Below, piece by piece: positions 41,011 through 53,500 of a stretch of 64,000 bases of DNA. The stretch's first letter is position 1; every line of letters starts with the position of its first letter. The stretch comes from Tubiluchus corallicola (taxonomy: Eukaryota; Priapulida; Priapulimorpha; Priapulimorphida; Tubiluchidae), in NCBI GenBank assembly GCA_030141605.1, contig JAQGDQ010000002.1:2212501-2276500 (forward strand). The letters are read 5' to 3'. The notes under the pieces are model-generated. The model was given only the letters and a program-made list of their open reading frames with translations. It was not told the origin of the DNA and made no database searches. A program made the position numbers and the translations under genes.

Positions 41011-41160
41011 TTTCAACTCATTTGGAGTTAAAAGGTTGAAAAAAGTGTGACGGACTGGGCGAGTCTGGGAATAACCGGATTTTTCCTAATAAATTTAACA
41101 AATTTAAAGCAAATTTAACTCCTCGGTAAGAACATTTCAAGCGCAGGAAAATTTCTGATA

Positions 41161-42450
41161 CAGTAGACGCCGTTTATTAGATTCACGGTTAACAGAATCT
41201 GTCGTCTAATTGACTCAAAAAAGTCTGGTACGGGCTCCTACTATTCAAATGCTTATAAAACTGTGGATAATTGACTCAAATAACTCCGCATAATTGAGTC
41301 AATCTTTTCCTTCACGTATTTGTAATAAGCCACTTGTGCGTGCCCAAAGAGCTTTTACTGCATTTATGTCTTTACGTCGATTTTGTGAGCTATGATATAC
41401 GTAGAAACAGTCATGTTACGCACACTTTGTATATAAGCGCGTACAGTACGTTTATCATAAGCGCTAATATATATTGGACTGAATTCGACCCAGAGGGTCG
41501 AACTCCAAGATGGCATGGCGGTCTTGATATTGCGCATCATGAAGTTCCATTTTATAATCGTTGTGTAACCAATTACTTAATTACAAATGATTAACTAAAT
41601 CAATGTCTGTAAACTAGTACCTTATACCTGTTATAGCGTGTCATCTAACTCTCATAAAACAAAATACACAAAAAAACTACACTGTACGGAGTTTATTAAC
41701 AGCACTAATAAAAATAAGGAACCAAAATACACGCGCACAAAAAAATAACTAACTAACTCAGTAACAGCACTACACCCGAGGAGCACCTGTGTCAGAAATC
41801 CAGGCTGGAGTGACCTCTACACGCTTTTATACTGGCATTCCAGGTCAGCTGGCTTCTCACACCACGTGTAGGCCCAAACAAGGCGTTTGGACCTACAAGA
41901 AAGGGGTGAGTCGCTGCTGACGTGGAAGCAGGGCGTGTAGAGGGCTACACCTGACCCGACACAGGTGCCTCCGTAACAATATTATATAATATATTAGCGT
42001 AGCGGCTTTGCATCTGTCTCCCGCTTGTCCGCTGCAATTAACTGTGTTTCTTGCTTTTCTCAGGGGAAACAAGGTCATCACCAACTGTAGTTAAAGCACT
42101 AGGTGACTAGGTGTTTTGCGTGAAAATGTGCAGTATACGGCAACAGATTTTCAACTTTTTTATCAGTATGAGAATTTCGTAAACCAATTTCTTTGTGAAG
42201 AAATGAAGCAACCGACTTTTTGTGAACTTTGACTGGTAGTAATCAGTTTTGTGCGATGTTTCATTTGTTTACTTACATAAATTAGTGTTCTTAAATAATT
42301 ACGTAAGAATTTTGACATTAATTCGTTTCTTTGCATTGTACACTAAGCTGATGTAGTAATATGACTCATACTTCCATACTAGTAATATAGTAGTAATACT
42401 TGACCCGTTGGCTAATTGATTCAGTTGAGTCTATTAAGCGGCGCCTACTG
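41161..42450. mobile_element. Pogo/Tc1-mariner-like non-autonomous transposon with TA target duplication
   Basis: The left end CAGTAGACGCCGTTTATTAG and the reverse complement of the right end CAGTAGGCGCCGCTTAATAG differ at three positions and are each flanked by TA (41159-41160 and 42451-42452). TA duplication and CAGT-starting inverted ends are typical of pogo/Tigger and related Tc1-mariner elements. No transposase frame is readable. A solo LTR (41683-41978) splits it, so the original element was about 1 kb. Confidence 0.85.
41683..41978 (-). mobile_element. Solo LTR inserted in the DNA transposon
   Basis: On the minus strand a 296-bp block begins TGTTACGGAGG and ends CTCCGTACA, the TG...CA form with a short inverted repeat at the ends. 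It has TATAAAAG (plus-strand complement at 41824-41831) and AATAAA (complement at 41692-41697) close to the 3' end, the promoter and poly(A) signals expected in an LTR. Its GC content is clearly above that of its surroundings. No internal retrotransposon sequence flanks it, and no 4-6 bp duplication is visible. Confidence 0.7.
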
Positions 42451-42452
42451 TA

Positions 42453-44531
42453 TTTGCTTTATTTGAAGGGTGGGTACACTGGGTAGCAACATCCTCGCAC
42501 ACTGCACGCAACGCATAGAGTTGTAATAAGAGAACAGAAACCTTGAGTACCAGCTGGAAAGCCTTTTTAAGGAGAGAGGAAAAATTTTGAAGTGAAGTAC
42601 GTATGAAGGTAAGTAAATAATTTGGTTATTATTTGGTGATAAAAAGTTTGTGGAGAACAAACGGTCTTTAGGTGTGCTAATTACAATGATGATAAAGATA
42701 CATAATATCTTTTATAGGTATGGATTTATAAGTACATAACAATTAATTAAGAACATTGCACAAAAGAAATGTATACTGCGTACAGAAGGTAGCATATACC
42801 AGTCGACCATATACAACGTATGCGACTGACTGTATATTGGATAGTAACTATTATTGGACAGGCAAGGAGGCAGTTTGTTTACTATGTTCTAACCATCCTC
42901 TGGCTCTGACATAATAATATAGTTACATTACCTGTTACAAAAACTTATACGTCTATAGGGGCTGCTAATTATTCGCTTGGTTTGTGACTTTGTGTGAAAT
43001 GATATTAGGTCTGCCCCGTTACTATATTCACAAGTTCCACATAGCTTGGATTGACTTTTTATATTATTATTATTATTAATTTATTGACCATTAAAAATTA
43101 CACCAGTTTACATTAAAAATCACTCAGTAAAATCATTGCACAATTTAAATCAAACACGTTACAACTAGAATATATGGTTTTACCAGGATAAATTCTCCCA
43201 TTGTTCTGCAATAATTGGCAATCTGGGTCTCACCCATAATCTCACAATGATTCAGTACTCCAGGCTTAAGGGCATCCTAGAATCTAGATTGCTATCTGCT
43301 CTAGTTATGTCTAACAGATTACACAAATACCTCCGCCAAAATTGAGGAGAAAAACTTGTTAACTTAGATTTCATCGGCTTCACATGATGCTTCATGCCAG
43401 CGGTTAAAAATGACAAAAGATGCACTGAGGTCAGCTACCAAGTTTTCAAATACCTTATCCAAAGAAATAATGACCTAGTCCTAGATTCTAACTATCTGTA
43501 AACGGCCTCTCTCAAATGCCTTCTGAAATTGTCAAATGATAAAGTACTAGCTGATGGTTGATGATGAAAGAAATATTTACAAGGAACCCACTGTCGCCCA
43601 CTACATTAATTGAATTGACTTTAGTTGTCCCATACAACAATAATCTTACAACAAAGTGTTAGTAGAAACTTGAATAGCCGAATTTGCAATGCGACGAAGT
43701 GTTTTTATTAAAGATACTAATAAAATAATAATAGTCATAATTAATACTAATTAATATAAAGCTTTGCAATCTATAGTGCTTAATTTAGTATCTATTACTA
43801 CTGGCAAGTATCATTGGGCAGCCAAAACCTCAGTTTGATTAATAATAATATAATTGTAATAGTCGATCTGCATCTCTTAATACACAAGTTTATACTAGCA
43901 CAACTAACTAGCAGTACGTCAGCTTTTTTATATCTATGATAACAATCTGTAGTTCTACCTGTATATATTTTTTTACTTGCCAATGTGTGTAATGTTAATT
44001 GAATATTTGGACAATAAATTGAATTGATCACAAACAGACTGAAACAGAAATACAGGCGCAGTTTTGGTGCTACTCTACCTCAGTTTCTCCTCAAATCCTA
44101 TTCGCTGAATTTGATTAATAATTCTTCGTAATTCGCTTACGTCTATTGACATTTGTATATTATTTCTATTTATTTGAAATTTCTTATTTTAACAGTACTC
44201 TATCAGCTTGTTGCGCGCACGAAAAGAAGTTCACTTAGCATACAGCTTTGAGCTTTGGACATACTATGCTAATTACGTTTTCATTTTAAAAATGAATTCA
44301 GTTAAACACGATAAGCATTATACACGTTAGTGTCAACATACTTTAAAAATAATGATTCATTAAATGTTTGCATTTACTTGTTTAATGTAACATCTTTATT
44401 TTATTTTTCTGGAACTATTTTTTTGGGTTGTAATTTATGTGTTTCTCGTCTTTGTAATGCAGTGCAATGGCCGCCGGTACTATCAACCTGTTAATTTATT
44501 TTCAGGTAGAAGCACATTAGAAATCTCAACA
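42453..44531. other. 5' flank of RCOR with LINE debris
   Basis: Apart from LINE-like tails (below, and AATAAATTGAATTGATC at about 44013-44029 on the plus strand) no exon is seen. Candidate splice acceptors before the RCOR start are TTTGTAATGCAG at 44451-44462 and ATTTTCAG ending at 44505, so a 5' non-coding exon is likely upstream but is not identified. Confidence 0.4.
43056..43640 (-). mobile_element. Possible LINE 3' end remnant with (AAT)n tail
   Basis: On the minus strand the block ends with GTCAATAAATTAATAATAAT, a LINE-style poly(A)-signal and trinucleotide tail. The sequence before it contains a decayed frame with many stops. The plus-strand (ATT)n run is at 43059-43077. Confidence 0.35.
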
Positions 44532-47500
44532 ATGGTGGACAGGATAAATGACGAGTTTCGAAACGGTCATCGGTCGAGAGGCGCGAGTCCTATTAACAAT
44601 TTTAGTGACGACTCTAGTAGCGGGGATGACTCTAGTGATGGTAAGGCATTTCCAATGATTTTTAAGACACGACATTGTATTTTCCTGAATCCAAGTTACC
44701 CAAAGGGATGAGCCCCCACATAAAGATATGGTGAAAGGATTTCTTTAATCCCTGACTTATTTATCACTTTTCAATTTAATTTCTTTATTCAACATTCTTA
44801 CAGTTTCTTCTAGTAACACTTGGTTTTCTTTGCAGTTGACTATTCTGCTAAAGGACAATAAATTCTCTTCACAAAGTGTTTGTAATTGCGCTATGATTTT
44901 GTAGTGCTCAGCCTTATTCTCATAGTTTAACTTGTTTTCTTTAGGCTAAGCTTTTAACACGAGATATTCTTTACATCCCCAATTATCATCTTTCAAAAAC
45001 TTCAGTTTACTACCACCCTGTTTTTTATTTCTTCGTGTAGTACATTTCTATTTTTAACTTAATTCCTCTTTTTCACTAAGATTTTGTCATCCCTGTCTCT
45101 CTTTTATTTCAGTTAATGTATTATACTTCTTTGCAGTTTCTATAACTTTTTAGTCCCAACTATGTCTGAATGAATTTCTATTCGTTCATTAATTATTTTT
45201 TTACTAATCTTGTTTTAGGTGATGGAATCATTCTGTAGTACAATAGTTCTATAGTACATTAATTTTTTTATAAGAAATTTTATTGTAATAATTATAATTT
45301 TATATAATTTATATTGTAATTTAGTAACTATAATTTATTATATTTGTTTCTTTTTTAGTGTTGAAACTACAACATATTTGTAGTATAGCTCAGTAGAGTT
45401 TTTAGCAACACTACAGTCAACTTTTTTGGTACAATGGATCACTATCAGCAGCATGGTGTTGTGTGGGTGGTATTGTGTGGTTTGGTATGGTGGTGTTGTG
45501 TGGTTAGTGTGGTGCGAGCAATGTGGTATGGTGTGACTAGCACTTGTAGTAGCACTGAAAATGTTTCATGGAGCTTTTTTAATTCTATAATTATAAATTG
45601 TATTATATTGTTCTTGGCTTGCATTGTTTCAGATAATGGAATGCGTATCGGCGAAGAATACCAAGCAGTTATCCCAGATTATGATCCAGGTGTGTCTGCT
45701 GTGTTGTCACTTCTAGCAGTTATATTTAACGTAAAGTTTTACCTTTGCTTATTTGACATCAGACTATAATAACTTTAGTCAGTGCTCACACAAGCACCTA
45801 TAGCAACTTTGTAATCTGACAGAGCAGCAAAAATTGCCTGAATGCTCTTTTAGACCATGAAGTTTAGTGAATTTTTCTTTTGTAAGAGAAAGTTTTGTAG
45901 TTCGTTATTGCCTAGGCTGCATGCTTGTCCTACCCTGCCCTGCACTTTACCTTTCGGTAATTATGTTTTGTGCTATACTTTTATGTTTCTGTGTACTTTA
46001 TGATGTGAAGTACATGTAATGATCGTGCCTTATGTCTCAGCTATCACATGTAAGTTATCCTTGAACTTGAATCTTGATTTTTCTGTGTCATGTTTTGCAC
46101 TGTCTTAGTTTGTCTTACGCCTGTTCGGTCTCAATCTGCCGTATCTTATCTTGCCTTACTTCATCTTTGTTTCACCTCATTATTCATCGCATCTTAAATG
46201 AAATGAGGCAAGACAATTTAATTTACTTCATCATATTCTGCTTTTTCATCTCATTTAAAAAGAACTAATGCTAACAACTTTTATTTGTTAACTAGATGCA
46301 AAAGCAGAATCTAGACACAAGGCTATGATTGTTTGGTCTCCAAATTCCACACTTTCTGAAACAAAACGTGAGTATAACTAACACTGTGAAGTTTCAGACA
46401 GTGTTCAATATGTGTGCTTTGATTAGCACTTGTTGCTGAATCTGTTGTTGATAGAACCCTGTTCATAGCTGTCAATAACAGATTCTCTTGTTGTTAATAA
46501 CTGAAATTGTTGATAGAACACTTTAGTGGATTAAATGACTCGCTATAGTTATATGTATTACATAAATAGAAAAATCAGAAAAATATATTAGCTATGTAAA
46601 TTAAATTTTCTTTGCTTATTTTGATTGGAAAATTAACTTGAAATGACTAAACATGTTTGACATTTACACTTGCTTAACCACTTCACTGCCGTGCAATTTG
46701 TATTCCAGCTGGCGCACAAGAATATTTTAGTAAAGTGAAAAGTTGCTACTGGTATACGTACTGCAATGTTATTATAGTATGGTTGTTACTACATCACCAC
46801 CACTTCTGTTGTTACTATTGCCGTTGCTGCCATCATAACTATTGTGACAACCTCCCACGGCTGCCGACATGCCACTGCCACCTGTGTCTTCTACTACCAT
46901 TGTCATTGTTGCTACCATCTCTCATCGATTCATCAACCATACGATTTTGAAACAGTCATGTCTAATTACATGTGTGGATTGGCTTCACCTACCATCACCT
47001 GATGACGCAATCCCAAATTTTGCAAAGTAGTCCCTAATTTGCTCCACACTCCATCTTTTCTGGGCCGTTTGAGGACAAAGATACAGGAAAGCTATGCAGC
47101 AGTGACAACGTAGCAGACGACAGTTCAGCAATAACAGCAATCTTTTTTATGCATTTTGTACGTTTTATGCTTTGTAGCTTTTATATCACCTTTTTAGACA
47201 ACAGCGGACACCACCGCTTTTTGTTTTTAAAGCTAGATTCCTCAATTGCACGTGGCGTGTGTATGTATTGTTGCTACTGGCGTAGGCGTCAGTTAATTTG
47301 CATATTGAGCATGACGGTAGAGTCTCTTCATACAGGCCAGTCGGAATAGCATTTTCATGACGGGAGATTTTCATCATACAGGCAGTGAAGTGGTTAAACA
47401 TTCTTTGGATATAATGTGAACTTGTAGTTCATCAAACTTTTCTTTTTATATTATAAATAAATCCAATTAAAGTTTTTATAAATGACTTAAATCAGTCTTG

Positions 47501-50500
47501 AACAGAATTACATATTTTTTCAAGAAAATGGAGTATAGGTTTAGCTTTCATAGGAATGACAATATATTTACTTTATCTATTCTGTTGATGGTTACGTGGA
47601 AACTGTTTAAATTCCAAAATGTATTATTGTGTTTTTATTTATTGCAGTTGATGAGTATTTGCGAATAGCCAAGGAAATGTATGGGTATAACATGGAGCAG
47701 GTAGTGCTTGATATTTTTGTAAATAATTTGTGTTCATAAGGCAATGGTTGTTTCACTAGTTAATATAGAAAATAATGCAATATGCTGATGCTGTCTGGGC
47801 ACTGTCATCAGAACTAGTTTGTAACAGATATCGCTAATTTGCAAAACAATAGAGTTTGTCTCATTTAGCATACTTGTATTTCTGTTTATCAGAAATTCCA
47901 GAATTCATCTTACAATTTTGCATCTTTAGTTAGTTCTCCCAGGTGAATTATATTTTCGTAAAACCTTGCTACTGCTGACCATCCTAGAATAAACATTGTG
48001 TGACAGTTGCTTTCATTCTCAACAGCATGTTATGAATATTCAATAGTTAAGATTATAGAGACATTTACATCTCAATTTCATTAAAGAATGTATGGTACAT
48101 AACTAGCTTTATAAAAATGGTTGTGTGCTTGTTTGCTGGATTTTAGTTATTTTTTCAGCAATAAGAAAATTTTAACTACTGTATAATGATTTTTTGACAT
48201 GCAGTTCTTTTCACAAAATTTCAAGTAGGGCTAATTTGCGCTCCAAATTTGTAATAGTAGTTATTATAATTTTAGCACTTCGGCCGAAAATAATACAAAC
48301 AGTTACATTTAATGAATTATTTCAAAACCTTAATAAATTGCAGCTAAATCATTCTAATACCAATACTGCAAAATTGAATGGTGACGAAAAAGCTGTTTAA
48401 AAGTAAGTGTATCCCACTAGGCCTTGCTTGCAAACCTAGTTTTATATTTTGCAGGCGCTGGGCATGTTATATTGGCACAACCATAATGTCGAAAAGTCCC
48501 TGGCAGATTTGCCAAACTATACGCCATTCCCTGATGAATGGACTATTGAAGATAAGGTCTTGTTTGAACAGGCATTTGGTTTTCATGGCAAGAGCTTTCA
48601 TCGAATTAGACAAATGGTAATTAGATTTTATTGCTTCTCATCAGCCACTTTAGTTAAGTCAGCATTTTGTGTAGTGCTAGGGACTCTATAACCAAGGTAC
48701 TTTATAAGCATATGCGGCTAATGATATGTAGATGACTACTAGATGGACTAAATAGTAAAAGTGTATAAAAAATGTGCAATGTATGGCTTCATGGTAAGTT
48801 ACCTTTAGAAGATGCAATCAAGTACTTTGTAGTGCATTCAAATTTAATGAAAAGTATTTTATGTGAGTTCATTAAACTAAAAGTTAATGAATGTTTCATA
48901 TTAATTAATGTGTACACATTCAGTTGTGAATTTATGTGACATGTTCAAAGCAGTGAGGTTATTTGCAAAAAATTTTTGTTTGTCTCTTGATGAAACTTCT
49001 CAGGAGTGAGCTGCCATATGTAAAACAAATGTGTGTCAAGCTGCTGAGTGGCTTATTGTTTATATATATATATATATATATATATCTTTTGACACTATTA
49101 ATAACAACTCCGCATGGTGTATATCCAAAGACTATTTTGCAGTACCAAGAATTGATAGGCTAAATTTAACTGTAAATTAATTTGTAAATGGCAGATGTTT
49201 GTATTTAAAGCTCTTACGTTAGTTAACTGTTAAGTGAATGATAAAAATTTCTTTTGCGTGAGTTTGTACAGGTTATGTACCCAATGAACCATGTTCACTA
49301 TAATGGTGTTTTACTGTATCATTTTTCACATTTAACAATTGATCATTTTTTATGGACAATCTTTTCCATGATCCAGGTTTTGAGACTGTCAAATGCTTTA
49401 GACTGACAAACTTTCATTTTGTCAAATCTGTACAGTTAAATCGTAGTAATACGATTTTCTAAGATATCTAAGGGACAAAAATATTTTTTGTATTAAACGT
49501 GTTTCGTACTACTGATTACGTGCATTTTTACTATAAGTCATATGCTTCCTTTACTGTAAAACAGCAGTAACTAGCTGATGCCAGTAGTGTTAACACTGGT
49601 TTTCTTTTGTTTAATCTTGCCTCACCGGAGTTATTTCCGTTAGATAACTAAGCCGTTAGCATTAGTTAGCTTACTGCTGGGCAGCTGGCTTTGGTTGAGA
49701 TAAGCTGGCTACTGTGTTACATGTAGGGTTAATAGCTTGTTGACACTGCCAATTTGGCAGTATTGCATAGATTGCAACTACCTCCTGGAAACAGCTTTAT
49801 AAACTAAACCTCACTTAAACTTAGGTCTAGGGCTAAATGACAGAAATTTATAATCATTAGAAATACCATTGGAGATTTTAAAAAAGTTTGATATCTGAGA
49901 GAAAGAGAGCAAGTAAGAGAGTGACAGAAAGGGAGAGAGAGGGAGATAGATAAATAGATAGGTAGAGGGAGGGAAAGCTAGAGGGGTAGGAGAGAGAGAG
50001 AGAGAGAGAATGAACATGTGCTGTAATTGCAATTAACTCCCCATTGCTTTTCTTACCATTTTATTTCAGGTTAGTTTTTAAGTAATTGATTTAAGTAAGT
50101 GATTAATTATAATGGCCAGCTTGTTCTTGCACACAAAACAATCAACCGTAGGTTATCGTCACCCTGGCAAAAATCAAAGTTGAGAGGGGGCAGTGGTAGG
50201 CAGCTTAAATTACAAATATTTTAGAACAAGTCATTAATCCATAATCATCAGACTGAAAGTTGTAATACAAGTATTTATTTACGTTAAAATTATACTGTTG
50301 GGACTTCAGGAAAAATCTTACGTACGGGGGTTTGATAGTAATGAGTTTCATATTAACCATACTCGATTATATAGATTTTATTATAACGTTGGCAGAGGGA
50401 GATAATAAAATCACCGTACTACTAGAGTTCTTTATAAGCCGAATTGTATTACCGGGATTCGACTGTACAACTTAAACTCGGTTATCTTTACAAAATGTCA

Positions 50501-53500
50501 CAAATTGTCTAACCTGCATTTTGCTTTTAGCTTCCAGATAAAACAATATCGGGTTTGGTGAAATATTATTATTCCTGGAAGAAGCTAAGGGCTCGTACAA
50601 GCGTAATGGACAGAGCTGCCGGTGGGAAGCTGGGTTTACGAGAGAACAGGTAATTCTTAATGGTTAAGCAGTTAAAGCAATGTTTGACAAGATTTATGGC
50701 TTTTATGATGAGACTTAATTGAATAGTCTAAATGAACGAACTCTGTACTGTTTAGCCATTTTTTAGTGCATTTTTAAGACAGTCTGGCCTCCAGAGCCGG
50801 AATTTGCACTCGTCCTTGTAAAATGAATCACAGGTGATGAACACAAGACACTCCTACTAACCCAAAGGGGGAGTTTTGATAGTATTTCCTCATATAGCCA
50901 AAATATTTTTACATATGAAGAGGTTTCACTCTGTCCATATTATACACTGTTTATTAGTCATACCCGATGTAACAGCTGTTAACAATAGATTCTGTCATAA
51001 TCAGTGTTTTACATACAATCAATAAATGACTGCTATTCAATACATGAACTGAAAGGAAGGGAATTTTGGGCATTTGCAAATATACAGGAACGATAATGAA
51101 TGAAATTATTAGAATATTTCCTACTGATGCTGCTCTGTAAGGCACCATGACATACAGTGAATGGAAACATATGGTACCACCTGCCGGCAAAACAGATCGC
51201 AAGCCACATATTGAAAAACGAACATTTCCTTTTTGTAATGTTAGGAATTCACCAACTCCTTAATAAATGCTAATGTAATAATTGTATGAGAAGAAATTAC
51301 TGAAATCCATATTTTATGATTCTGCTTGATAGGTTGTTGGCCAATTACCCAATAAAAGGCCGGTAATTACCTAATTGGCCAGTAAAAGATTATCAAGCCT
51401 AAATAGACATTAGTAATATGCCACTGAAATATTTTTCCCAGAAAAGATAAGGATAATACTATGATAATAAATCTAATAATAAGCTGATTGTTGCTGGTAA
51501 TTTTTTCCCAGATAATTGCAAAAGTAATAAAAATATTTTTAAGAACAAGTATGTAACAACCGGTTGTAATTATTCATGGAAAAAAGTAGTCACCTAAGCC
51601 ATAACAATCGGCCGTCTACTTTTGGTGATATGATTAACGTGATCTCAGTCTTGGCACGTATGCTGAATTGCAACGAAAATTGTAATTTCCTTTGTCAAAG
51701 TAGATGTAGATGCACAAGAAAATAGGTGATATTACACGTAGGTGCTTCAAAAGTAGGGTAGATTAAAGGCAGATGAGAAAAAAGTAGGTTCCCCCCTTCC
51801 TCCAGGTGGCCACATTCGAAAAACAAACCACAAATACACTTAGAGACAACACTAGATCGAGAGCTTTCGTTTGATATACAGAGCGCTGGAAAGGGTACCG
51901 AAGTTGGAGATGTAGACTCGAATCACACCATCCGCACCATACCACCAACACCACACACACCCTACCACACCATCCACAGTGCAACACCCCACAGCACACC
52001 ATCCACAGCACACACACACCAATTCACATGGTGATGACGATGTTGACGATGATGATGACGCCGGCAATGATGGCGATACCTACAACACTAACACCAACAG
52101 CAGAGCATCATGGCAAAACCATGCAAAACATTTTGTATAAAGTTGAAACTGTGTGCTATAGCAAATGCTCTTAGACCCATCTACCAATGATCAATAATAT
52201 GCAGTCATTCCACTAGTGTTGCTCCGGATATCCGATTCGTATCCGAAAATGTTGATATTCAAGAGCTTCTACAGCCAAAAATAAATAAATAAAATATTAC
52301 CAAAAACTTAGAGATCGTGTTAGCCTATGTTTATGTTTTCAAGAGGAAAATTTTACACACATCTTTTTTTGTTTGTGTGTGGTAATTCGGTGTATCTTCG
52401 AGGCTAGGTCCTTTAAGATGATAGTCTTTTTAAGATAGACTAAATGAAAACGCAAAAGTTTGCAAACATTTTCTAATTTTTCATTACCCACTGATCCGCA
52501 TATTTGATCGGAATTTAGCTAACCTAGCTGGTTACAATCCCAATCCGGATGTCAATTTGAGGAAATATTCAATGATATCTGGTATTCGCTATCCGTTAAA
52601 AAGTGTATCCAGAGCAGCACTACATTCCACATAGTTTTGTTAACTGCTTCTCAGATATGTACTATCTATAATACAGTAGAATACCGGGTGAGAACAATGC
52701 CTGGAACAGCCGCGAAATTTCTCAAATTTAAAAACAATAGGTGTTCCAAATAGCATGCACCACTGGAGGGTTAAAAAAGAACCTTGAAATGCGCTCTTCC
52801 CATTTTGTCTAGTCTCTCCTGATGAAACCTTCAACATTTTGTAGATCGTTTTGTCCTCTTTCTGTGCTTTTTTTTTCCAACATGCCCAAACAGTTGCACA
52901 AACTCAGTTTTACTAGAGGCTGTTTGAGCAGCTTTATGCACAATTTGGATGGTTGGGCCGGGATTTAAATGCCTGTTGCAGGACGCCATGGCCCTCTTGC
53001 GAATTCTAAATATGCCTACTACACCCACTGTTGAATTGACAATTCAATCACGACCGGCACCATCCCCGCCCATTTTGCAAAAAAACGGCCGAAAAATGGT
53101 CATTTTTGGACGTTTTTCGTCTCCTACGCCCCCCCAGTGGACCCCGATTCGAAAAATAAACCCCCAATCGAGGACCACACTAGATCGAGACCTTTCGTTT
53201 GATATATAGATCGCCACAAATGGTGCTGTCGTTGGAGCTGTAGCCGTGAATCTTATATATGTAAAAATATATACATGTAATGCCCTATGCCACCGAAATT
53301 GATATATACGATTAGATAATGCTTGCCTAATACATTACCTTGATAATATCCATGCATGTTAAAAAGTTACTTACAAGTTACTGCCACTAGAGTGCATCCA
53401 TTGCTTGTTAACTGCTCAGACTGGTCGATATTATAATTTTAGCATTCTGACAAAAATAACACTCAACTAACTATTTATGCTAACAGCTAGCAATTTGTAA

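Noticed and set aside
52831-53028. 65-codon minus-strand frame
   Set aside because: Falls in the GC-richer repeat block next to dispersed repeat copy 2; no recognisable domain.
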